From UBA3006 sp031401235 (GTDB lineage: Bacteria > Actinomycetota > Acidimicrobiia > Acidimicrobiales > Ilumatobacteraceae): a DNA stretch of 15,735 bases. Below, in pieces: positions 1 to 6,243 of this stretch. The notes below the pieces were generated by a model. The model did not search any database, had not been told where the DNA came from, and was given only the letters and a program-made list of their open reading frames with translations. The DNA lies in NCBI GenBank assembly GCA_031401235.1, contig JANNRJ010000022.1, positions 1 to 15,735 on the forward strand, given 5' to 3'. Within the stretch, counting starts at the first letter, position 1. Every line of letters begins with the position of its first letter. Both the position numbers and the translations under genes were made by a program.

Positions 1-490
1 GAAGTACCGTTCGTCAAACCGGTGACAGTGGCTGCTGCAGATGTCGAAGTGCCATCAGCAAATACCGCAAAACCAGAACCATCATTAAATTCGACAACAT
101 AATCCGTGATCGCCGAACCACCAGTATTACCTGGTGCACTCCAAGTCAATGACACTTGCGTGTTACCCGCGGTACCCACCACAGAAGTTGGTGCATTAGG
201 TACCGTGCGTGGAATAACGGCAGCCGAAACAGTCGATGTTGTACCGGTGGCAACTGCGTTAATTGCACTGACCCTAAACGTGTACGAAGTTCCATTAGTT
301 AAACCGGTAACAGTTGCGGCAGCCGTTGTTGACGTGCCATCGCTAAACGTTGTGAAACCAGACCCCCCATCAAATTCGACAACGTAATCAGTGATCGCCG
401 AACCGCCGTCACTAGACGGAGCAGTCCAAGTCAATGAGACCTGAGTGTTACCAGCAGTTCCTGACACGCTCGTTGGTGCACCCGGCGCCA
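1..490 (-). repeat. Fibronectin type III domain repeats, 285-bp period
   Basis: Two copies of an FN3 unit about 95 codons long are visible, the second cut by the window edge. Matching points lie 285 bp apart: positions 1 and 286 (gaagt.ccgtt/att then aaaccggt) and caagtcaatga near 141 and 425. The encoded core reads SAITDYVVEF then DGTST.AAATVTGLTNGTS in both units. Confidence 0.85.
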
Positions 491-2609
491 CCGCATAGGT
501 GTAGCCACCAGTACCTGTTACTTGACCACCCGCACCTGTCAAGACCACATCGACCGCCCCTGCGGCATGTGCTGGGGTTACAACGGTTACCGATGTTGCA
601 CCGACGTTGGTGATCGTCGTGCCTGATGAGCCACCGAAGGTCACGGATGAAGTACCTGTCAAATTCGTTCCGGTGATCGTTACCGTTGTACCGCCAGTGG
701 TTATACCGACCAATGGCGAAACATTCGTAATTGTCGGAGCGGCAACAAAAGTGAAGCCACCGGTACTTGTGACCGCACCACCGGCACCTGTCAAGACCAC
801 ATCGACCGCCCCTGCGGCATGTGCTGGGGTTACAACGGTTACCGATGTTGCCCCCACGTTGGTGATCGTCGTGCCTGATGAGCCACCGAACGTCACGGAT
901 GAAGTACCAGTCAAATTCGTTCCGGTGATCGTTACCGTCGTCCCACCAGCAGTCGGACCAGACGGGAACCCAGTTGCTGTCAACACAGAAGTGATCGTCG
1001 GCGCAGCAACATAAGTGAACCCGCCACTACTTGTTACTTGACCGCCAGCACCAGTCAAGACAACATCAACCGCACCGGCAGCATGGGCAGGGGTAACAAC
1101 TGTTATAGAGGTTGCCCCCACGTTGGTGATCGTCGTGCCCGATGTCCCACCAAAGGTGACAGCAGATGTGCCTGTCAGGTTGGTTCCGGTAATCGTTACG
1201 GTCGTTGAACCTCCCGTCGGACCAGAGGCAAATCCGGTTGCTGTCAACACAGATGTAATCGTCGGCGCAGCAACATAAGTGAACCCACCAGAACTAGTTA
1301 CTTGACCGCCCGCACCAGTGAGCACAACATCAACCGCACCGGCAGCATGGGCAGGGGTAACAACCGTTATCGACGTTGCCCCCACGTTGGTGATCGTCGT
1401 ACCCGATGTGCCACCGAAAGTGATTGCCGAGGTGCCGGTCAGGTTGGTTCCGGTAATCGTTACGGTCGTCGAACCGCCAGTTGGGCCAGACGGGAACCCA
1501 GTTGCTGTCAACACCGAAGTGATAGTCGGAGCGCCAACATAAGTGAAACCATTCGTGCTCGTCACCGCCCCACCCGAACCGGTCAACACCACATCTAGCG
1601 CGCCAGCAGTTTTAGCCGGAGTGACAACCGTGATCGAGGTTGCACCGACATTGGTGATCGTCGTGCCAGCAGTGCCACCAAAGGTCACCGCAGATGTGCC
1701 AGTCAAATTCGTTCCCGTAATCGTTACCGTCGTCCCACCAGCAGTCGGACCAGACGGGAACCCAGTAGCCGACAACACCGACGTAATCGTCGGAGCACCA
1801 ACATAAGTGAACGCAAATGTTGCGGTCACACTGCCATTTTTTGTGACAGTAACGGGTCGCGAACCAGCAGTTTCCGCTGGTGCTACGACCGTAATTGTTG
1901 TCGCATTCACCCAGGTTAATGACGTACCAGCGGTAGGAGTACCACCAACGTCAAATTGTACTGAAACTCCAGTGGCGCTCGAACCCATCACAGGTGACGT
2001 AATCGTGATTGTTGTTCCACCAGCAGTTGTAGTGCTGGGAAATCCAGCGGCGTTAACAACCGATGTGATCGGCGCTGAGGTAATAACTGGCGGTGAAGCA
2101 TCGGCACTTGCTGTTGTATTACTTGTCACGTTTGTGGCGACTGTCATTCCAGCTACTGCTGTGGTACTTGCCTCTGGGTTAATAATTCCGGCGACGGTCA
2201 TGTTCATCGTGGTGCCAGTTGCAGAGCTAGCGCACGAAGCTGGCAATGTTACGACAACGGTTTTGTTGGTGTTGTTGCCGACACCTGTTGCCCCACCTGC
2301 GCAACCCGCACCAGTAAAACCTGTACCAAAAGTAATCGCTGGCGACGCAGGAATGGTATATCTATCAACATTGGTCTGGCCACTTCCAAACGTTGCAGTA
2401 ATGGTGTTACCGGCAGCCATCAGCACACTGGTACGAAATTGAACTGTGTACGTGGCCGTAGCACCCTCGACCAAACTTGTGGCCGTCGAAAAGTTGACGT
2501 TGGAAACAGCGGCGCTTGCCGGAGATGCCGATCCGAATAGCACAAAGCCCGATACCGCGCCAGCCAGCACGAAGCGACGCGCCTGGCGGAAATTGGAGCT
2601 GGATCTCAC
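1..2609 (-). CDS. Large secreted IPT/TIG and fibronectin-III repeat protein (C-terminal part outside window)
   Basis: The frame stays open from a GTG at 2609 to the left window edge, giving about 869 visible residues; the C-terminus is missing. The first ~35 residues form a signal peptide: an Arg-containing n-region (RQARR), a hydrophobic stretch (FVLAGAVSGFVLFG) and an Ala-x-Ala site (SPASAA). Then comes a ~170-residue Ser/Thr/Gly-rich domain with two Cys, starting VSNVNFSTATSLVEG. Next are at least six IPT/TIG domains (about 2085 down to 493) with the typical GPTAGGTTVTITGTNLTG and AVTFGG pattern. After these are FN3 domains (VSLTW, SAITDYVVEF, TVTGLTNGTSYTFRV). No catalytic domain is visible. 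The protein is probably an extracellular adhesive or structural surface protein; a sorting signal could lie in the missing part. AGGA lies about 10 nt before the GTG, supporting this start. Confidence 0.9.
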   Translation of the reverse strand, partial: MRSSSNFRQARRFVLAGAVSGFVLFGSASPASAAVSNVNFSTATSLVEGATATYTVQFRTSVLMAAGNTITATFGSGQTNVDRYTIPASPAITFGTGFTGAGCAGGATGVGNNTNKTVVVTLPASCASSATGTTMNMTVAGIINPEASTTAVAGMTVATNVTSNTTASADASPPVITSAPITSVVNAAGFPSTTTAGGTTITITSPVMGSSATGVSVQFDVGGTPTAGTSLTWVNATTITVVAPAETAGSRPVTVTKNGSVTATFAFTYVGAPTITSVLSATGFPSGPTAGGTTVTITGTNLTGTSAVTFGGTAGTTITNVGATSITVVTPAKTAGALDVVLTGSGGAVTSTNGFTYVGAPTITSVLTATGFPSGPTGGSTTVTITGTNLTGTSAITFGGTSGTTITNVGATSITVVTPAHAAGAVDVVLTGAGGQVTSSGGFTYVAAPTITSVLTATGFASGPTGGSTTVTITGTNLTGTSAVTFGGTSGTTITNVGATSITVVTPAHAAGAVDVVLTGAGGQVTSSGGFTYVAAPTITSVLTATGFPSGPTAGGTTVTITGTNLTGTSSVTFGGSSGTTITNVGATSVTVVTPAHAAGAVDVVLTGAGGAVTSTGGFTFVAAPTITNVSPLVGITTGGTTVTITGTNLTGTSSVTFGGSSGTTITNVGATSVTVVTPAHAAGAVDVVLTGAGGQVTGTGGYTYAVAPGAPTSVSGTAGNTQVSLTWTAPSSDGGSAITDYVVEFDGGSGFTTFSDGTSTTAAATVTGLTNGTSYTFRVSAINAVATGTTSTVSAAVIPRTVPNAPTSVVGTAGNTQVSLTWSAPGNTGGSAITDYVVEFNDGSGFAVFADGTSTSAAATVTGLTNGT
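493..1800 (-). repeat. Tandem IPT/TIG-domain repeat array, 264-bp period
   Basis: The sequence acataagtgaac or a close variant recurs at 1801, 1537, 1273, 1009 and 745, exactly 264 bp (88 codons) apart, and again at 493 after a 252-bp unit. By eye, neighbouring units (for example 1009-1272 and 1273-1536) are close to 90% identical in nucleotides, with long identical blocks such as gcaccggcagcatgggcagg. A more diverged TIG unit lies at about 1801-2085. The array is inside the secreted-protein gene and does not disturb its frame. Confidence 0.9.
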
Positions 2610-2711
2610 CTCACTATCCTACTAATGCTGGGTTTTCATGAACCTCTCAGCAACCGCTCAACTACCTCACAATGTGAAAAACGAACTAATAAAGTTCTTT
2701 AAATACGCCAA

Positions 2712-2738
2712 AAACTCTCAACTCTCGACTCAGAGTTT
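2712..2738 (-). terminator. Possible weak hairpin at the end of the response regulator gene
   Basis: AAACTCT at 2712-2718 can pair with AGAGTTT at 2732-2738 (13-nt loop), or AACTCT (2720-2725) can pair with AGAGTT (2732-2737) around a 6-nt loop. On the minus strand the first form is followed by two further T. It overlaps the stop codon of the response regulator. The stem is short and AT-rich, so this is a weak call. The rest of the 127-nt gap before the secreted-protein gene should hold that gene's promoter, but I see no clear boxes. Confidence 0.25.
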
Positions 2739-3417
2739 AATGTGGCGAGCTGATTCTGTAACCAATTCCACGATGTGTGGTGATCAAACGATCAGGTGCG
2801 CCGGCACGAACGAGTTTGGCACGCAACCGCGAAATTGTCACTTCGATGACATGACTATCACCGAACCACTCGCCCCATACCTCGTGTACCAAATCACTCT
2901 TGCTAATGATGTGACCTTCGCGCGCCGAAAGTGTAGTGAGTACGTCGTACTCGGTCTTTGTCAAATCGATAAGTATTCCGTCCACAGTTACGACTTGGGC
3001 GTTGGCGTCAATTTGAACATTGCCGATTAGTTTCGGACCAGAAGTGGTTCGAGTACCACGAGCCAACAGAGTTCGCACTCTGGCGAGTAACACATGTGGA
3101 CCAAAGGGTTTGGTTACATAATCATCGGCGCCGGCAGTGAATCCAACGATTTGATCAGCCTCGGAAGATGCGGCCGTAAGAAACAGGATTGGTGCGGTGC
3201 TGAACTCGCGCAGACGACGGCACACTTCTGGTCCCTTCATGCCCGGCAAATCAACATCAAGGATGATTAGATCGGGTGGTCGCGCTCGGGCTATCTGCTC
3301 GGCACGCTCTCCATTTGGCGCCACTGAAATACTGTGTCCTTCGCCGTGCAGTAATTCGCGCACGAGGTCGGTGAGATCCGGATCGTCGTCAACAACGAGG
3401 ATGTGGCGAACCGGCAT
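2737..3417 (-). CDS. OmpR/PhoB-family response regulator
   Basis: A 226-residue two-domain regulator of normal length for the family. The receiver domain (about 4-118) has the acidic pocket D10-D12, phosphoacceptor D54 in LIILDVDLPGM, switch T81 (LFLTAA) and K103 in TKPF. The C-terminal winged helix (about 128-223) shows LTKTEYDVLTTL, DLVHEVWG, VIEVTISRLRAKL and the wing RGIGYRI typical of OmpR-type DNA-binding domains. All phosphorylation residues are present, so it should be a functional DNA-binding regulator. Its ATG overlaps the stop of the upstream HPt gene (TAATG), which implies translational coupling. No histidine kinase is in the window. The secreted-protein gene 127 nt downstream is a possible, unproven target. 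Confidence 0.93.
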   Translation of the reverse strand: MPVRHILVVDDDPDLTDLVRELLHGEGHSISVAPNGERAEQIARARPPDLIILDVDLPGMKGPEVCRRLREFSTAPILFLTAASSEADQIVGFTAGADDYVTKPFGPHVLLARVRTLLARGTRTTSGPKLIGNVQIDANAQVVTVDGILIDLTKTEYDVLTTLSAREGHIISKSDLVHEVWGEWFGDSHVIEVTISRLRAKLVRAGAPDRLITTHRGIGYRISSPH

Positions 3418-3698
3418 TAGTTTTCCCCACTGCTAGATGATCGGGCAAACACATCGGCAAGTGCATTCAATTCGTCGGCCAATCCACCAACAAGCTCACC
3501 ACGAACTCGAACCAATAGATCGGCCGCTCCCCGGGAGCCGTCCATAAGTCCATAGGTTCCGCAGGTTCCAGTAATTCGGTGTAGTTCTCGCTCGATAGTT
3601 TCAATGTTCAGGCTGATTGCCAGTTCACGGAGTATGTCGGCGGTGCGACCAGCAAGTTCCGTTCGTCTGCGCTCCATGAACTCGTCAATATTGTCCAT
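3417..3698 (-). CDS. Small HPt-domain (histidine phosphotransfer) protein
   Basis: This 93-residue, mostly helical protein has the HPt signature around H40: LHRITGTCGTYGL fits the family pattern H-x-(L/I)-K-G-(S/T)-x-x-x-x-G, with Thr in place of the usual Lys. The histidine would carry phosphate between a hybrid kinase or receiver and the receiver of the next gene. The length suits a lone HPt domain and there is no membrane segment or second domain. It starts 14 nt after the Rieske/flavoprotein gene ends, and its stop overlaps the start of the response regulator, so the pair is probably co-translated. The call rests on the motif, the size and the direct coupling to a response regulator; a non-phosphorylated scaffold of the same fold is possible. 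Confidence 0.75.
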   Translation of the reverse strand: MDNIDEFMERRRTELAGRTADILRELAISLNIETIERELHRITGTCGTYGLMDGSRGAADLLVRVRGELVGGLADELNALADVFARSSSSGEN

Positions 3699-3712
3699 TA
3701 CATCAAGACTAT

Positions 3713-4819
3713 CTATTCGTCAGATTTGTCTGACCCTGCCTTACGGCCGCCACGCTCAACTTTCATCGCAGGTTCGGTGGAAATCAGTCGAGTCGCCAAA
3801 TCGATCGACCGTTGGGCGAGTTCTTCGACGCCACGACGAAGCGATTCGGAATTCCTCAAAATTCGAACGTTTCGCTCCATATTTTCAGCCGACCATCCCT
3901 CGGTGTGAGCAATATAAGGGAATGTTGGAAAGTGGAAACCAAGTTCGCCGAAGTATCCGAGCATGTCGCCGGCAACCCCTTGCACATTGTCCTGTCCACC
4001 GATGATGATGAAACTGGCGACCTTGTTGTGAATAAGGATTCGATCGGCGATTGTTATCTGATTTTGCACGCAGTTCAGGCGTTCTGCCATCCGGAAATAT
4101 AGCGAACTTGCCTTACCCCACCGGATGGGAGTGGCGATGATGACAACATCGGCCCAATGCACCAGCGCTTCATATACCTCGGTCAATTCATCGGTGGGAT
4201 CGAATTGAGTAATGGTGCACGGCCATGTGCAGGCATGGGCCGACTTGGAGTAGTAACCCTCGCAGGCCCGAAACTTGAGGTCGTTGAGTCGAATCAGGCG
4301 TGTATCGCATCCCCCATTACCGGCATAAGCCAGGGCGTGAGTGAGCAGTGCTTCGGATCCTGAGTAGCGAGGCTCGGACGCATTCATCACTGTCGATGAG
4401 ATTCCGACGACTCGAATCGGGCCGTCCTGTCGCGTCAAATGATCTCGAGTAAGAGGGTGGGGCTCGTGTGGGCCGCGACTTCGACGGGTTCCATTGGCCA
4501 CATCCACAAGAATTCGTCCGTTAGCGACGCGAACTGGATAGGCCGGGACATGGTCTTCCTCAAAACCAGGCTCACCCAGACCGGTTTCTCGATGAAACTT
4601 CCAAGCGTGCCACGGGCACACAACGTAATCGCCGCTCAACCGACCCAAACCGAGCGGTCCACCGGAATGATTGCAGATTCCCGAGATCGCAGCTACTGCA
4701 TCGCCTCGTCGGGAAACAGCCAAACGTCGCGTGCCTGCGGTAATAGGTGTGACCTCCCCGTCGACAAAGTCGTCAATCCCGCCAATATCAATAAAATCAC
4801 TTTCGCCCTCAACCACCAT
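3713..4819 (-). CDS. Rieske [2Fe-2S] domain fused to an NADPH-dependent FMN reductase / flavodoxin-like domain
   Basis: This is a 368-residue fusion. Residues ~8-108 are a Rieske ferredoxin-like domain with both ligand pairs: C49-N-H51 (GICNHSGGPLG) and C68-P-W-H71 (VVCPWHAWKFH). After a ~20-residue linker, residues ~134-350 match the flavodoxin-like FMN reductase fold: RVVGISST at the phosphate-binding loop, VIIATPIRWGKASSLYFRMAERL, and FIIIGGQDNVQGVAGDML. A cysteine group C186-x10-C197-x3-C201 lies where iron-sulfur flavoproteins carry ligands. It probably passes electrons between FMN and the Rieske cluster in the cytoplasm; the substrate is unknown. No signal peptide or TM segment is seen. 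It is the first gene of a likely operon with the HPt and response regulator genes. Confidence 0.88.
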   Translation of the reverse strand: MVVEGESDFIDIGGIDDFVDGEVTPITAGTRRLAVSRRGDAVAAISGICNHSGGPLGLGRLSGDYVVCPWHAWKFHRETGLGEPGFEEDHVPAYPVRVANGRILVDVANGTRRSRGPHEPHPLTRDHLTRQDGPIRVVGISSTVMNASEPRYSGSEALLTHALAYAGNGGCDTRLIRLNDLKFRACEGYYSKSAHACTWPCTITQFDPTDELTEVYEALVHWADVVIIATPIRWGKASSLYFRMAERLNCVQNQITIADRILIHNKVASFIIIGGQDNVQGVAGDMLGYFGELGFHFPTFPYIAHTEGWSAENMERNVRILRNSESLRRGVEELAQRSIDLATRLISTEPAMKVERGGRKAGSDKSDE

Positions 4820-4909
4820 CTAAACCATACCTATTTATACATACACAAATCGTCACCGACTCGAGATCTCGGTAGGTGCGAATTAGGCATTTATGCCATA
4901 TTTAGGTTC
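4820..4909. promoter_or_regulatory. Divergent promoter region between the Rieske-flavoprotein and VOC genes
   Basis: These 90 AT-rich nt separate two divergent genes and must hold both promoters. On the minus strand, TATAAATAG lies about 20 nt before the Rieske-gene ATG and could be a -10 element. On the plus strand, CATATTTAG lies about 7 nt before the VOC-gene ATG with no Shine-Dalgarno between, consistent with a leaderless transcript. No clear -35 boxes were found. Confidence 0.4.
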
Positions 4910-5311
4910 ATGCATGAAAACATATTCGTCAACCTGCCGGTAAAAGACCTGAGTGCCTCGGTGGAGTTTTTCACCAAGCTTGGCTACTCGTTCAATCCAC
5001 AATTCACCGATGAAAACGCAACATGCATGATCATCGGTGAGAACATTTACGCCATGTTGCTGGTTGAACCATTCTTTACCTCGTTCATACCGAATCCAGT
5101 TACCGATACCTCAAAGACGAGTGAAGTTATCATTGCCTTGACCTGCGACAGTGTCGAGGAGGTAAACGAATTAACGAGTCGAGCCATTGCCGCCGGTGCG
5201 ATCCAGCACAAGGTGCCGTCGGATCTCGGGTTCATGTACAGCTCGATGTTTCAAGATCTGGATGGTCACTTCTGGGAACTGTTCTGGATGGACCCAACTT
5301 ACGTTCAATAA
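4910..5311 (+). CDS. VOC-family (glyoxalase/bleomycin-resistance-like) protein
   Basis: A 133-residue protein of the vicinal-oxygen-chelate superfamily. Its N-terminus IFVNLPVKDLSASVEFFTKLGYSF is a canonical first beta-alpha-beta unit, and DLDGHFWELFWMDP is the typical C-terminal strand with a potential metal-ligand Glu. The first-strand ligand position holds Asn (VNLPV) rather than the His of glyoxalase I, so lactoylglutathione lyase activity should not be assumed; this fits the broad subgroup often annotated as lactoylglutathione lyase-like. I chose ATG 4910 although the frame stays open to about 4439, because the family N-terminus begins here and the upstream part is antisense to the Rieske gene. 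It is divergent from that gene and is not obviously co-transcribed with the next gene (179-nt gap). Confidence 0.88.
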   Translation: MHENIFVNLPVKDLSASVEFFTKLGYSFNPQFTDENATCMIIGENIYAMLLVEPFFTSFIPNPVTDTSKTSEVIIALTCDSVEEVNELTSRAIAAGAIQHKVPSDLGFMYSSMFQDLDGHFWELFWMDPTYVQ

Positions 5312-5490
5312 AAAATTACACACAATTACAGCGAAGTCTCTTTAGGTAATTAACACTACGCACGTAGTCGGAATCATGAGACGGATGTCGCAATTTTTTG
5401 TTTAGCAAGTTGAAATATGGGGCATTAGTGTCATGAATAGGAGGTGAAAGTCGTTCAATAGTTACCCCAACAATAGAAACGACACACCAG

Positions 5491-6108
5491 ATGAAACGCA
5501 GAACACTTGACATTATTTTCAGTAGCGGCGCCCTCGCCGTTGCAGTATTACTCGTCCTACTCGGATTCGTATTTAAAGGCAACGCGGATTTTGCAGATAA
5601 ATATGTGGGCGAACAACTAACCGAGCAAAGAATCAACTTCACAAAGGCCGAATTCCTTTCGGACGAAGAGAAGCAACTCCCATGCCTCATTGAATACGCC
5701 GGAACACCACTTGATAGTGGCAAAAAGGCGGAGTGCTACGCCAATGACTACATCGGATTCCACTTAAAGAGCATCGGCGGTGGCGAAACTTATGCCTCCT
5801 TGGGACCGATCCAATCAGCAGCAAGGACCGCTTATAACGATGCGGTCACAGCAAGTGCAACAAACGTAGATGCACTAAAAGCTGACCTTGACAAAGTCAC
5901 CGGTCAACGCGACTCAATGTTTAAAGGCGAAACGCTTCGAGGCTTGTTGCTGACTTCTTACGGATTCAGCATCTTTGGAGAGAAGGCTTACCTGGCAGCA
6001 CTGCTCGCATTCATCGGTGCGGCCGTGATGGCACTGGCTGGATTGGCTGGATTCGCTCATGCGTTTTCAAAAAAGGGTGACAAGGTGGTGCTTTCGCCCT
6101 CAGCGTGA
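5491..6108 (+). CDS. Two-TM membrane protein of unknown function
   Basis: A 205-residue protein. An N-terminal membrane helix (about 9-29, IIFSSGALAVAVLLVLLGFVF) follows MKRRTLD. A ~125-residue extracytoplasmic region with two Cys (LPCLIEY and AECYANDY) that could form a disulfide comes next. A second hydrophobic helix (about 166-190, AALLAFIGAAVMALAGLAGFA) precedes a short basic tail. It resembles actinobacterial membrane proteins I recall as uncharacterised, with conserved MKRRTLDIIF near the start and LRGLLL.SYGFSIFGEKA before the last helix. No function can be given. The last 14 nt overlap a decayed tRNA copy on the other strand, so the C-terminus VVLSPSA is partly encoded by antisense tRNA sequence. 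AGGAGGTGA at 5439-5447 is too far upstream to serve ATG 5491. Confidence 0.8.
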   Translation: MKRRTLDIIFSSGALAVAVLLVLLGFVFKGNADFADKYVGEQLTEQRINFTKAEFLSDEEKQLPCLIEYAGTPLDSGKKAECYANDYIGFHLKSIGGGETYASLGPIQSAARTAYNDAVTASATNVDALKADLDKVTGQRDSMFKGETLRGLLLTSYGFSIFGEKAYLAALLAFIGAAVMALAGLAGFAHAFSKKGDKVVLSPSA

Positions 6109-6167
6109 ACTGAACATACGGTCCATGTCCTAAAAGACCGAAGCTCTATCGATTGAGCTACAGGGGC
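6095..6167 (-). pseudogene. Decayed full-length copy of tRNA-Arg(CCT)
   Basis: The minus strand aligns without gaps over all 73 positions to the intact tRNA-Arg(CCT) at 10148-10220, with 53 identities. Positions 1-14 (GCCCCTGTAGCTCA) are identical and the D arm still pairs. Of 20 differences, 17 are transitions. The anticodon position reads TTT instead of CCT. The anticodon stem has lost three of five pairs, the acceptor and T stems each carry one mismatch plus wobbles, and T-loop A58 is now G. A working tRNA is very unlikely. It overlaps the last 14 nt of the membrane-protein gene. Confidence 0.75.
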
Positions 6168-6173
6168 GGAACT

Positions 6174-6213
6174 GGTGAGAGTGTTGATGCGAAATTTGCA
6201 CCGCGCTCTCACC
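6174..6213. repeat. Inverted repeat in the convergent gap before the SDR gene end
   Basis: GGTGAGAG (6174-6181) and CTCTCACC (6206-6213) are perfect inverted copies around 24 nt; G-T wobbles and one G-C pair could lengthen the stem to about 11 pairs. It lies just outside the 5' end of the decayed tRNA, between convergent genes, so it could act as a transcription-end hairpin, but no T-run follows on either strand. Confidence 0.35.
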
Positions 6214-6243
6214 TCCGTATTTACGCCGTTAATTAGTCCGCGG

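Noticed and set aside
493..1800. Regular repeats as a CRISPR array
   Set aside because: The period is 264 bp, the whole unit is repeated with no unique spacers, and it encodes protein domains.
607..2442. Long plus-strand frames rich in Val, Pro and Thr
   Set aside because: They are antisense to the TIG repeats and only mirror the repeat composition; the minus strand has a signal peptide and recognisable domains.
2638..3030. Plus-strand frame of 130 codons
   Set aside because: It is antisense to the response regulator gene, which has all its diagnostic residues.
4439..4909. N-terminal extension of the VOC protein frame
   Set aside because: It is antisense to the Rieske-flavoprotein gene, and the VOC domain begins right after ATG 4910.
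6095..6167. Functional tRNA-Lys(TTT)
   Set aside because: Although the anticodon position reads TTT, the anticodon stem is mostly unpaired, the T-loop A58 is lost, and the acceptor and T stems have mismatches.
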